From positions 22,758 through 29,052 of the forward strand of contig CAJUCU010000012.1 of assembly GCA_910585335.1 (NCBI GenBank): DNA of 6,295 nucleotides, given 5' to 3'. This stretch comes from an uncultured Bacilli bacterium. GTDB taxonomy: Bacteria; Bacillota_I; Bacilli_A; RF39; UBA660. This document shows positions 1 through 4,802 of the stretch, piece after piece (the stretch's first letter is position 1; every line of letters starts with the position of its first letter). The position numbers and the translations under genes were made by a program. The notes beneath the pieces were generated by a model, which made no database searches, was not told where the DNA came from, and saw only the letters and a list, made by a program, of their open reading frames with translations.

Positions 1-8
1 ATAACTCT

Positions 9-2321
9 ATGACAGCTGAAGAACAAACACAAGCAATTGAAGAGCTAATACAAACAGCTAAGAGAAGAGCACAAGAGCCATTAATGTTAGAAGATAAAAA
101 CCTAACAAAAGAAAAAACATTAAATCATGCGACCAGAGGTATGGGACTTAATGATATGTTTAGTGATATTCCAACACCACAAGAGCCGTTAATGTTAGAA
201 GACAAAAGAGCACAAGATAAAAAGCCAACATTAAACATAACAGGTCGATATAATGAAAATGGTGAGTTGACTACACCAATGCTAGGGTTAGTTTACCCAT
301 CAGAAGAAGAAAATTATAATGCCCCTTACGTACCATTATATGTAGAAAATAACGTTTATAGCGACGATGCTTTTGATTATATTTCACGAGTATTAGAAGA
401 AAATAATATGACATTTTCAGAAGCGATGGAACAAAAAGTCATCACTTGGATAAATGACAAAGAAATAGAAAAAGAGGTAGACTACTTATACTTTATATTT
501 AGTCCAGATGAAATAGTATCCCTAAAAATAGAAGGAACTGCAGAAGAGAAAAACTCAAAACTAAATATAAAATACAAAAATGGTAAAGTTGCAAAGATGA
601 GCTTATTAGATGAAAATAATAAGATAAACCCAACCGTAGAGAGTTATATAAATCAAATTTTAAAAGATAGAAATATGTCATATGAAGATGCTATTAAAAA
701 GGGATTTATTGAGTTTGCTAACCAAAATACAACAAAGAAAGCCGATAAAAAGGTAACAAAAATCATAGCTTATAATTTTTCTGAAAACTACAATATAGAA
801 AATATAGATGCAAAAACTAGTCAAGATCCAACATTTCTAAAGACAACAAGAAAAGTGACACAAGCCTGTGTCTTCTACCAAGATGGTAGCTTCAAAAATA
901 TTTTAATAGAGCAAGCTGAAAAAAATCCTACTGGTAGCAACAATGTATATCGCTTCGAAGACGATATTCGAGAGGAAATTGAAAAGTTTGTAGGAAAAAA
1001 ACTATCTTTTGATGAGGCGATAGAGCAAGGAATTGTTAGTAAAGTCACAGGAAAAGAATTTGAAAGTAATTTCTCTAAGTACATAGCAGAATCAGGAACC
1101 AAAAAAGAACCAACAGAAAAGTTATCACTAAAAGAAAAAATAGAGAAAAAACTAAAGTCTATTGGACATAGAATCAAATTAGGTATAGAAATGATAACGA
1201 ATTCTAACGCAAGAACGAATGCAATTTGTAAACTAGTAAATGAATCAAAACTAGGTACTATGAAAAAAAGAGAAAAGAAATCTCTTACAGAAAAGTTCAA
1301 ATTAGTAAAAGAAAGCAAAATAGGAAAAATAAAAGATATGACTTCGTCTTTTGCTAAAAATAAATGGGAAAATATTAAAGATCATTCAAAGGTAGCATCT
1401 GTTGCTGCAATATTAGGAGCTACATCTCTTGTCGTTGCTATAGCAGGTTTGAACGCAAAGTCACAAGAAAAGATTTTTGCCGCTGGCTACAGTGATACAA
1501 TAGGCAATATAGATGATATTCCTAATGATATGAACATGTCCATAGATGAACTGCTTAAAAATCAACAAAATGGTAGTGATAATCTGAATTATAATGAGGA
1601 GAAAAATAACGAGGCACAAGAAACTAATACATCACAAGAAGAAAATGAAGCAAAACAAGTAGCTTCTACTAGCGAAGTGACTATAACACCAGTAGAACCA
1701 GAAAAAGATACCTCTACTAGTATAGATATAGTGCCAGTTATTCCTCAAGTAGAAAATCCAGTAAAAAATCCTGTTGAAAAGCCAATTCCACCATCTATAG
1801 AAGTATCAGAAGAAGTAGACGAGCAAAAAGAAGAAGATAAAGCACTAGAGGAATCTGCAGAAATCAAAGAAAATGAAGAAAAACAAGAAGAACAAAATAA
1901 GGAACAGCTAGAGGAAGAAGTAGAGGAAAATAGTGACTCTTATGAAGAAAATTTAGAGGATGCTAATAATAAAGATCAGATTAATGAAGGTGATTTAGAT
2001 AATAGTACAGAGTTTGATGAAGATATGAGTGATGAAAATGGAAACTTAGAAGACTTTGCAGAAGATATTACAACTGATGATACAGGTATAAATGAAGAAT
2101 TGCCAGATTTAAACTTAGAAGAAAATTTTGATAATGATCAGACTTCTAATGATGAAAACAGTAATTTAGAAAACGATACAGAGAGTATAGAATATGCAGA
2201 AGAAGGGGAATATAACATAACAGAAGAGGAGATTTCAGTAGAAACTCTAGCAGATCAACTACTACAAACGATGGAAGATACAACAGCTTATAAAGAACCG
2301 ATACCTGCAAAAACAAGATAA
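9..2321 (+). CDS. Large single-pass membrane protein: triplicated N-terminal module, Lys-rich linker, TM segment, acidic C-terminal tail
   Basis: I do not recognise a family for this 770-residue protein. Seen in the sequence: residues 22-30 and 58-66 both read QEPLMLEDK. Three imperfect repeats lie at about 81-145, 189-234 and 290-343, each a 'Y-x-(D/N)-G' strand-like start followed by a helix ending in a motif such as NMTFSEAMEQKVI. Residues 364-460 are Lys-rich. About 461-481 is a hydrophobic membrane segment. A Pro-containing linker (about 558-596) leads into a strongly Asp/Glu/Asn-rich tail (about 600-745). There is no N-terminal signal peptide and no LPXTG motif. The positive-inside rule predicts a cytoplasmic N-terminus and an external acidic tail (inference). 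No Shine-Dalgarno is visible in the eight bases before the ATG and the frame stays open to the window edge, so the true start may lie upstream. No strong terminator follows. The role is unknown; a surface or envelope scaffold is one possibility. Confidence 0.85.
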   Translation: MTAEEQTQAIEELIQTAKRRAQEPLMLEDKNLTKEKTLNHATRGMGLNDMFSDIPTPQEPLMLEDKRAQDKKPTLNITGRYNENGELTTPMLGLVYPSEEENYNAPYVPLYVENNVYSDDAFDYISRVLEENNMTFSEAMEQKVITWINDKEIEKEVDYLYFIFSPDEIVSLKIEGTAEEKNSKLNIKYKNGKVAKMSLLDENNKINPTVESYINQILKDRNMSYEDAIKKGFIEFANQNTTKKADKKVTKIIAYNFSENYNIENIDAKTSQDPTFLKTTRKVTQACVFYQDGSFKNILIEQAEKNPTGSNNVYRFEDDIREEIEKFVGKKLSFDEAIEQGIVSKVTGKEFESNFSKYIAESGTKKEPTEKLSLKEKIEKKLKSIGHRIKLGIEMITNSNARTNAICKLVNESKLGTMKKREKKSLTEKFKLVKESKIGKIKDMTSSFAKNKWENIKDHSKVASVAAILGATSLVVAIAGLNAKSQEKIFAAGYSDTIGNIDDIPNDMNMSIDELLKNQQNGSDNLNYNEEKNNEAQETNTSQEENEAKQVASTSEVTITPVEPEKDTSTSIDIVPVIPQVENPVKNPVEKPIPPSIEVSEEVDEQKEEDKALEESAEIKENEEKQEEQNKEQLEEEVEENSDSYEENLEDANNKDQINEGDLDNSTEFDEDMSDENGNLEDFAEDITTDDTGINEELPDLNLEENFDNDQTSNDENSNLENDTESIEYAEEGEYNITEEEISVETLADQLLQTMEDTTAYKEPIPAKTR
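70..207 (+). repeat. 30-nt direct repeat encoding QEPLMLEDK twice
   Basis: Bases 70-99 and 178-207 match at 28 of 30 positions and lie exactly 108 nt (36 codons) apart. Both copies are read in the same frame and encode QEPLMLEDK. The following residues also resemble each other (KEKTLN and KKPTLN), so the duplicated unit is probably about 18 residues long. The two mismatches are ca/cg and gat/gac, which are silent. Confidence 0.85.
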
Positions 2322-2323
2322 AA

Positions 2324-2364
2324 TATAGCATTTTGTTGACAAAATAAAACAAATGTGCTATAAT
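2324..2364 (+). promoter_or_regulatory. Consensus extended -10 sigma-A promoter with overlapping inverted repeats
   Basis: TTGACA at 2336-2341 and TATAAT at 2359-2364 are separated by exactly 17 nt. A TG dinucleotide at 2356-2357 makes an extended -10. Transcription should start near 2371, giving a leader of about 50 nt before the ATG at 2421. Two inverted repeats overlay the promoter. TATAGCA (2324-2330) pairs with TGCTATA (2356-2362), bracketing the -35 and covering part of the -10. TTTTG/CAAAA (2331-2335 and 2340-2344) straddles the -35. They could be operator half-sites or chance symmetry in AT-rich DNA. Confidence 0.85.
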
Positions 2365-2373
2365 ATGCTTACT

Positions 2374-2395
2374 TTGAAGATACAGGGGTCTTCAA
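2374..2395 (+). promoter_or_regulatory. 5'-leader stem-loop next to the transcription start
   Basis: TTGAAGA (2374-2380) is perfectly complementary to TCTTCAA (2389-2395), giving a 7-bp stem with an 8-nt loop, TACAGGGG. It sits within a few bases of the predicted transcript 5' end, where such stems can protect an mRNA from 5' decay. The loop carries AGGGG, which resembles the true ribosome-binding site AGGGGG just downstream at 2406-2411. The stem is seen in the sequence; the stabilising role is inference. Confidence 0.5.
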
Positions 2396-2405
2396 TTAAC
2401 AAGTC

Positions 2406-2411
2406 AGGGGG
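2406..2411 (+). promoter_or_regulatory. Shine-Dalgarno AGGGGG that decides the start at 2421
   Basis: AGGGGG ends 9 nt before the ATG at 2421. The in-frame TTG at 2412 directly abuts the motif and cannot be the start, so the protein begins MDGFIF. Confidence 0.7.
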
Positions 2412-2420
2412 TTGAATATA

Positions 2421-2837
2421 ATGGATGGATTTATATTCGAATATTTAGATGAAAATGATTTTCGTAAAAAAGAAAGATCAGTAAGAAAGTATAACATGCT
2501 AGCTTATAAGAAATTAACTTTTAACTACTATCCAGAACTTCGAAAAGGAAACTTCCTTGGAGAAGAAGTAGCAAGCAATGAAAAGGACAAAACAATCTCT
2601 TATGAACTAAAATTGCCAACAGATGACTTATTTGCAAAAGTTCATGGAGAAATTAGAGTGCATTATACTGTATATACAGAAAAGAAAATCATTCTACTTA
2701 CGAATATTACACCAGAAGGAATTTTAGATGAAGGGCACCGTGCAGAACTTTCTACATATAAAGGTGTTATGATTTCTAAAACGAATCCAGAAAAAGATAT
2801 GTTTAAAATTAATTTGTTAAATATGTTACAAAAATAG
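2421..2837 (+). CDS. 138-residue hypothetical protein (soluble, highly expressed promoter)
   Basis: I do not recognise this family. The start at 2421 is chosen because the AGGGGG motif lies at proper spacing; a TTG nine bases earlier is too close to it. The protein has no signal peptide and no membrane segment. The N-terminal third is charged and aromatic (YLDENDFRKKERSVRKY). The middle, about residues 55-98, alternates hydrophobic and polar residues as in a beta sheet (VHGEIRVHYTVYTEKKIILL). The C-terminus ends in a short amphipathic helix (DMFKINLLNML). It is monocistronic: a consensus promoter with a 5' stem-loop stands before it and a Rho-independent terminator starts at its stop codon. 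The strong promoter suggests an abundant housekeeping protein rather than accessory cargo. I assign no function. Confidence 0.85.
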   Translation: MDGFIFEYLDENDFRKKERSVRKYNMLAYKKLTFNYYPELRKGNFLGEEVASNEKDKTISYELKLPTDDLFAKVHGEIRVHYTVYTEKKIILLTNITPEGILDEGHRAELSTYKGVMISKTNPEKDMFKINLLNMLQK

Positions 2838-2862
2838 GGCAAATAAAAATTGCTCTTTTTTT
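2836..2862 (+). terminator. Rho-independent terminator of the 138-residue gene
   Basis: AGGGCAA (2836-2842) pairs with TTGCTCT (2850-2856), including one G-T pair, around a 7-nt A/T loop. A run of T follows to 2862, with more T-rich sequence after. The stem begins within the stop codon of the upstream gene. Confidence 0.85.
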
Positions 2863-2871
2863 ATTTTTCTA

Positions 2872-2900
2872 TTGCGTTCATTAAAAACTTGTGATATGAT
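2872..2900 (+). promoter_or_regulatory. Promoter of the tRNA operon
   Basis: An extended -10 (TG at 2892-2893, then TATGAT at 2895-2900) lies 17 nt after a weak -35, TTGCGT (2872-2877). The predicted start near 2907 is about five bases before the first tRNA, as expected for a short tRNA leader. The -35 matches the consensus at only three of six positions, so the extended -10 probably does most of the work. Confidence 0.65.
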
Positions 2901-2911
2901 TAAAAGGCAAT

Positions 2912-2988
2912 GGACCCTTAGCTCAGTTGGTTAGAGCATCCGGCTCATAACCGGACGGTCGGTGGTTCGAGTCCACCAGGGTCCACCA
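2912..2988 (+). tRNA. tRNA with CAU anticodon, probably lysidine-type tRNA-Ile (AUA) rather than Met
   Basis: A full cloverleaf is visible. The acceptor is GGACCCT/AGGGTCC (2912-2918 and 2978-2984). The D arm is GCTC/GAGC. The anticodon stem is TCCGG/CCGGA with loop CTCATAA (anticodon CAT at 2946-2948). The T arm is GGTGG/CCACC, and the discriminator A plus encoded CCA end at 2988. The first pair is a normal G-C, so it is not initiator tRNA, which has an unpaired C1-A72. The acceptor carries C4-G69 and C5-G68, pairs known in E. coli to direct TilS to convert C34 to lysidine, and the overall sequence resembles bacterial tRNA-Ile2. Elongator tRNA-Met remains possible, as the anticodon alone cannot decide. 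Confidence 0.93.
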
Positions 2989-2996
2989 CTAAAAAT

Positions 2997-3081
2997 GCGG
3001 GTATGGCGGAATTGGCAGACGCACTAGACTTAGGATCTAGCGGGGCAACCCTTGCAGGTTCAACTCCTGTTACCCGCACCA
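2997..3081 (+). tRNA. tRNA-Leu(UAG)
   Basis: This is an 85-nt class II tRNA with a long variable arm. The acceptor GCGGGTA (2997-3003) pairs with TACCCGC (3071-3077), with A and an encoded CCA after it. The anticodon stem CTAGA/TCTAG encloses CTTAGGA, giving anticodon TAG (3031-3033), which reads CUN leucine codons. It lies 8 nt after the CAU tRNA, so the two are co-transcribed and cut from one precursor. Confidence 0.96.
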
Positions 3082-3092
3082 TTTAGGATAAA

Positions 3093-3111
3093 AATCGCAC
3101 TTTAAGCGATT
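3093..3111 (+). other. Small hairpin in the tRNA operon trailer
   Basis: AATCGC (3093-3098) pairs with GCGATT (3106-3111) around a 7-nt loop. No T run follows, so it is not itself a terminator. It may help 3' processing or simply be part of the trailer ahead of the real terminator. Confidence 0.4.
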
Positions 3112-3120
3112 ACTATATAT

Positions 3121-3154
3121 AAAGTTCATAGTATCTGATATTATGGGCTTTTTT
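3121..3154 (+). terminator. Rho-independent terminator of the tRNA operon
   Basis: An 11-bp stem (3124-3134 with 3138-3148, including three G-T pairs) closes a CTG loop and is followed by six T residues (3149-3154). AAA at 3121-3123 can extend the stem into the T run. It separates the tRNA operon from the AT-rich accessory stretch that follows. Confidence 0.85.
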
Positions 3155-3180
3155 CATTCCCTAAAGAGTGATGAATATTT

Positions 3181-3471
3181 ATGAAAGCACCCATAGAAGA
3201 ATTGATTTTCCCAGAAAGCATTAAAACAAAACTAAAAATGAAAGTAAGTTGTGGCAATTTGAAGGTAGAATATATAAATAAGTATATTATTAAATTTAAT
3301 AAAACAAATTTAAGTATTATGGAACCACATAAGATAATTATTAGTAATAATAAAGCTACTTTAATTGGACTACTCTATGAAGATATCGAAAAGATTTATT
3401 TACCAAGGGAAAAAGATATTATAAGTTTTACTAAGTATATTTCTATTCTTAATACAATGAATAAAAATTAG
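3181..3471 (+). CDS. 96-residue hypothetical protein, tentatively YabP/YqfC-like
   Basis: The only upstream translation signal is a weak purine stretch, AAAGAGTG (3163-3170). The protein has no signal peptide or membrane helix. Its pattern resembles the small beta-rich YabP/YqfC sporulation family: a 'P-x(n)-K' start, a GN turn at about residues 25-26 (CGNLKVEYINKYIIKFN), a short strand IIIS, then 'NNKATLIGLLYEDIEKIYL' where that family has a 'G-K-x-L-x-I-x-x-I-x-x-x-E-I' run. Its length (96) also fits. This is pattern resemblance only, from memory of the family, and I am not sure of it. An in-frame tetrapeptide repeat follows directly after the TAG stop, so the gene may be the truncated front of a longer one. 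Confidence 0.55.
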   Translation: MKAPIEELIFPESIKTKLKMKVSCGNLKVEYINKYIIKFNKTNLSIMEPHKIIISNNKATLIGLLYEDIEKIYLPREKDIISFTKYISILNTMNKN

Positions 3472-3477
3472 CAATAT

Positions 3478-3543
3478 TTACAGAGTCATTTACCTAATCA
3501 TTTGCCAAGTAATTTACAGAGTAAAGTGACTAGTAAAGTCATA
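3478..3543 (+). repeat. Degenerate 12-nt tandem repeat encoding LPSN-like tetrapeptides, in frame after a TAG
   Basis: About five 12-nt units follow each other: TTACAGAGTCAT, TTACCTAATCAT, TTGCCAAGTAAT, then two that end in AGTAAAGT (3520-3527 and 3532-3539). Read in the frame of the preceding 96-codon gene, they give LQSH, LPNH, LPSN, LQSK, VTSK, then V-I and a TAA at 3544-3546. The TAG at 3469-3471 separates the two. TGACT/AGTCA (3527-3531 and 3537-3541) forms a small inverted repeat. Because 12 is a multiple of 3, any such array tends to stay open, so the coding reading is suggestive, not proven. Confidence 0.7.
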
Positions 3544-3563
3544 TAATATATGTTAAAGTAAGT

Positions 3564-3626
3564 ATGGCAGATGATAAATCTATCAAGAAATTTATTCTTT
3601 TATTTTTATTGATTATGTTTATTTAA
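3564..3626 (+). CDS. Possible 20-residue hydrophobic peptide
   Basis: The ORF encodes MADDKSIKKFILLFLLIMFI: a short charged head with three lysines, then an unbroken hydrophobic stretch. That layout resembles small membrane peptides such as type I toxins. TATAAT occurs at 3542-3547 but I see no good -35, and the ribosome site (AAAGTAAG) is weak. It may be chance or the broken start of a lost membrane-protein gene. Confidence 0.2.
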   Translation: MADDKSIKKFILLFLLIMFI

Positions 3627-3675
3627 TGGTTTATTTTCTTATCAATCTCCTATAAAATAATGATAAATGTTATCA
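3572..3675 (+). repeat. Repeated TGATAA/TTATCA dyads
   Basis: ATGATAAATCTATCAAGAA (3571-3589) and ATGATAAATGTTATCAAGAA (3660-3679) are near-identical direct repeats about 89 nt apart. Each contains a dyad: TGATA-4-TATCA (3572-3585) and the perfect TGATAA-ATG-TTATCA (3661-3675). Another TTATCA half-site lies at 3639-3644. Paired dyads with this spacing could be operators for a repressor, or the repeat could mark a past duplication. No function can be assigned. Confidence 0.45.
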
Positions 3676-3793
3676 AGAATTTTTAATGGATAATAATAAA
3701 GATAGAGATGGTTCTATAAATTAGAAAAATGTCATATTAGAGAAGAAAACAATAAAAAATTATAGTATAATTTATATAGTGAAGTGAAGCCTT

Positions 3794-4156
3794 ATGAACC
3801 GTGTAAAATTTTATTCAAATATTGATATGAGCAGTAGCTATAATTTCAATAAGGCGTTAGATGTTATAAAAAATCTGCAGGAAACAAATGATAATTATAG
3901 TATTAATGATATGCTAGAAATGTTTAATATACTTAAATTTTATAATAAAGAATGACTAAAGTATGTTGAAGAAGAAAAGCGGGAATTGTGTAAAAAAGTG
4001 AAAAAGTGATAAATAAAATTATATTGATATTTTTTTGAATTTATTGATAAATATAAAATATTTAATAGAATATCAGCAACTATCGTTGAGAAAATAGTTA
4101 AAAAGAAAAAATATTTATATTATATTAAATTAAAGAAAGGAGTTATAGATGAATAA
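3794..4156 (+). pseudogene. Broken gene for a helical hypothetical protein (two fragments)
   Basis: The ATG at 3794 opens a 53-codon frame (MNRVKFYSNIDMSSS...MLEMFNILKFYNKE) stopped by TGA at 3953-3955. The same frame continues with LKYVEEEKRELCKKVKK to a second TGA at 4007-4009. After a gap, another frame (4028-4156) reads YFFEFIDKYKIFNRISATIVEKIV and ends at TAA 4154-4156, overlapping the next gene. Both parts resemble pieces of one helical-repeat protein type with an 'F-x-x-I-x-K-Y-x-I-x-x-x-I-S' segment that I associate with Bacillota accessory genes; joining them is inference. Intact neighbours use TGG for Trp, so TGA is a true stop here. TATAAT (3766-3771) could be a -10, but no -35 is visible, and the ribosome site is poor. 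The 53-residue product might still be made. Confidence 0.5.
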
Positions 4157-4301
4157 TAATTTAATTAAAAATGAGGAACTATTTGGAAATTATTATAATA
4201 AAAACTTATTTGCTTCTAAACATCAATTATATTTGCCAACTGAAAAAGAGTTAGCATTGGAAATAGAAAAACAAAAAGCTGAATTTAATGATAAGAATTA
4301 A
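4149..4301 (+). pseudogene. Internally deleted YhcG/DUF1016 nuclease-like gene, 50 codons left
   Basis: A good ribosome site, AAGGAG (4137-4142), lies six bases before the ATG. The 50-residue product starts MNNNLIKNEELFGNYYNK. From residue 19 it reads NLFASKHQLYLPTEKELALE, which closely matches the extreme C-terminus of YhcG/DUF1016 PDDEXK-fold proteins, where 'IFA(S/A)KYxxYLPTEEEL' is characteristic. Intact members are roughly 330-380 residues, so the DUF1016 and nuclease regions are missing and no catalytic residues remain. The first 18 residues look like a plausible original N-terminus, so the gene probably lost its centre in frame. YhcG genes often sit beside restriction-modification loci, suggesting that this was once a defence-rich stretch (inference). 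It may still be translated as a micro-protein. Confidence 0.65.
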
Positions 4302-4304
4302 AAT

Positions 4305-4322
4305 GGTTCCACATGTGAAACC
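4305..4322 (+). promoter_or_regulatory. Imperfect 18-bp palindrome upstream of the ASCH gene
   Basis: GGTTCCACATGTGAAACC is self-complementary except for one C/A pair: GGTT and AACC arms flank a perfect CACATGTG core. It lies just after the stop of the YhcG remnant and 17 bases before the ribosome site of the ASCH gene. It could be an operator for the downstream cluster, or in RNA a hairpin with a CAUG loop. There is no T run, so it is not a terminator. Confidence 0.5.
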
Positions 4323-4339
4323 AAAGAAATGTAATGCTT

Positions 4340-4344
4340 GGAGG
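4340..4344 (+). promoter_or_regulatory. Shine-Dalgarno GGAGG that decides the start at 4350
   Basis: GGAGG ends five bases before the ATG at 4350. An in-frame TTG at 4338 overlaps the motif itself and is rejected, so the ASCH protein begins MIHIMK. Confidence 0.75.
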
Positions 4345-4349
4345 TAGTT

Positions 4350-4802
4350 ATGATTCATATAATGAAAATAAACGATAATGCTTTTGAAAGAATGAAAAAA
4401 GGAATTAAAAAAAGAGAATATAGGGTTAATGACGAAAAAAGAAAATTAGTTAGAGTTGAAGATATAATAGAATTTCAAAAGATTTCTAATCAAGAAGAAA
4501 AAATACAAATGGATGTAAAGGGTATAAATTATTTTCATTCTTTAAATGATGCTATTTCTTTACATTTTGATGAAGATTTTAGCGATAGATATAGCAATAT
4601 TGAGAGTACAGTTAATTCGTTTTATCAAAAATGTTATTATACTAAAGAAGAAATCGAAAAAAATGGAATGGTGGCTTTTGAAATAAAAAAGCATAGAATT
4701 ACCCATGCAAATGCTACAGCCTGTTATTTAAAAAAGGATAATAAAGTATTGATGATAAAATTTTCTAAGAAAATGAATTATTTGAAGGAAAATTTTTGTT
4801 AG
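4350..4802 (+). CDS. ASCH-domain protein fused to a truncated Nudix start
   Basis: The first 115 or so of 150 residues form an ASCH-like domain. The N-terminal helix has the family signature 'G-x-K-x-x-E-x-R' as GIKKREYRVND (G18, K20/K21, E23, R25), followed by a strand pair around VEDIIEFQKI and the typical end 'YYTKEEIEKNGMVAFEIKKH'. ASCH proteins bind RNA, and some members hydrolyse N4-acetylcytidine; the substrate here is unknown. From about residue 118 the protein continues as THANATACYLKKDNKVLMIK, which looks like the first strand of a Nudix hydrolase. It then ends abruptly at a TAG, with no Nudix box (GX5EX7REUXEEXGU). The rest of that domain survives only as an out-of-frame scrap (see 4701-4846). 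It is the first gene of a same-strand cluster. The ASCH part appears intact and possibly functional. Confidence 0.75.
   Translation: MIHIMKINDNAFERMKKGIKKREYRVNDEKRKLVRVEDIIEFQKISNQEEKIQMDVKGINYFHSLNDAISLHFDEDFSDRYSNIESTVNSFYQKCYYTKEEIEKNGMVAFEIKKHRITHANATACYLKKDNKVLMIKFSKKMNYLKENFC

Noticed and set aside
875..1318. 147-codon frame on the minus strand
   Set aside because: It lies wholly inside the large plus-strand gene, has no ribosome site and a Ser/Phe/Leu-rich composition typical of the antisense of Lys/Glu-rich coding DNA.
2412..2420. TTG start for the 138-residue protein
   Set aside because: It touches the AGGGGG ribosome site; the ATG at 2421 has proper spacing.
2997..3081. tRNA-Leu 3' end as an attachment site of an integrated element
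   Set aside because: I found no second copy of the tRNA 3' end in the window and no integrase, so an attachment site cannot be supported here.
3478..3543. 12-nt repeats as a CRISPR array or replication iterons
   Set aside because: Units are far too short and have no spacers for CRISPR. No replication protein gene is nearby to support iterons.
3953..3955. In-frame TGA that might be read as tryptophan (alternative code)
   Set aside because: All seven Trp codons I located in intact genes are TGG. No intact gene here ends in TGA, but six stop codons are too few to mean anything. The TGA is best read as a stop in a broken gene.
4303..4347. 14-codon frame MVPHVKPKKCNAWR before the ASCH gene
   Set aside because: It has no ribosome site of its own, overlaps the palindrome and the next ribosome site, and matches nothing I recognise.
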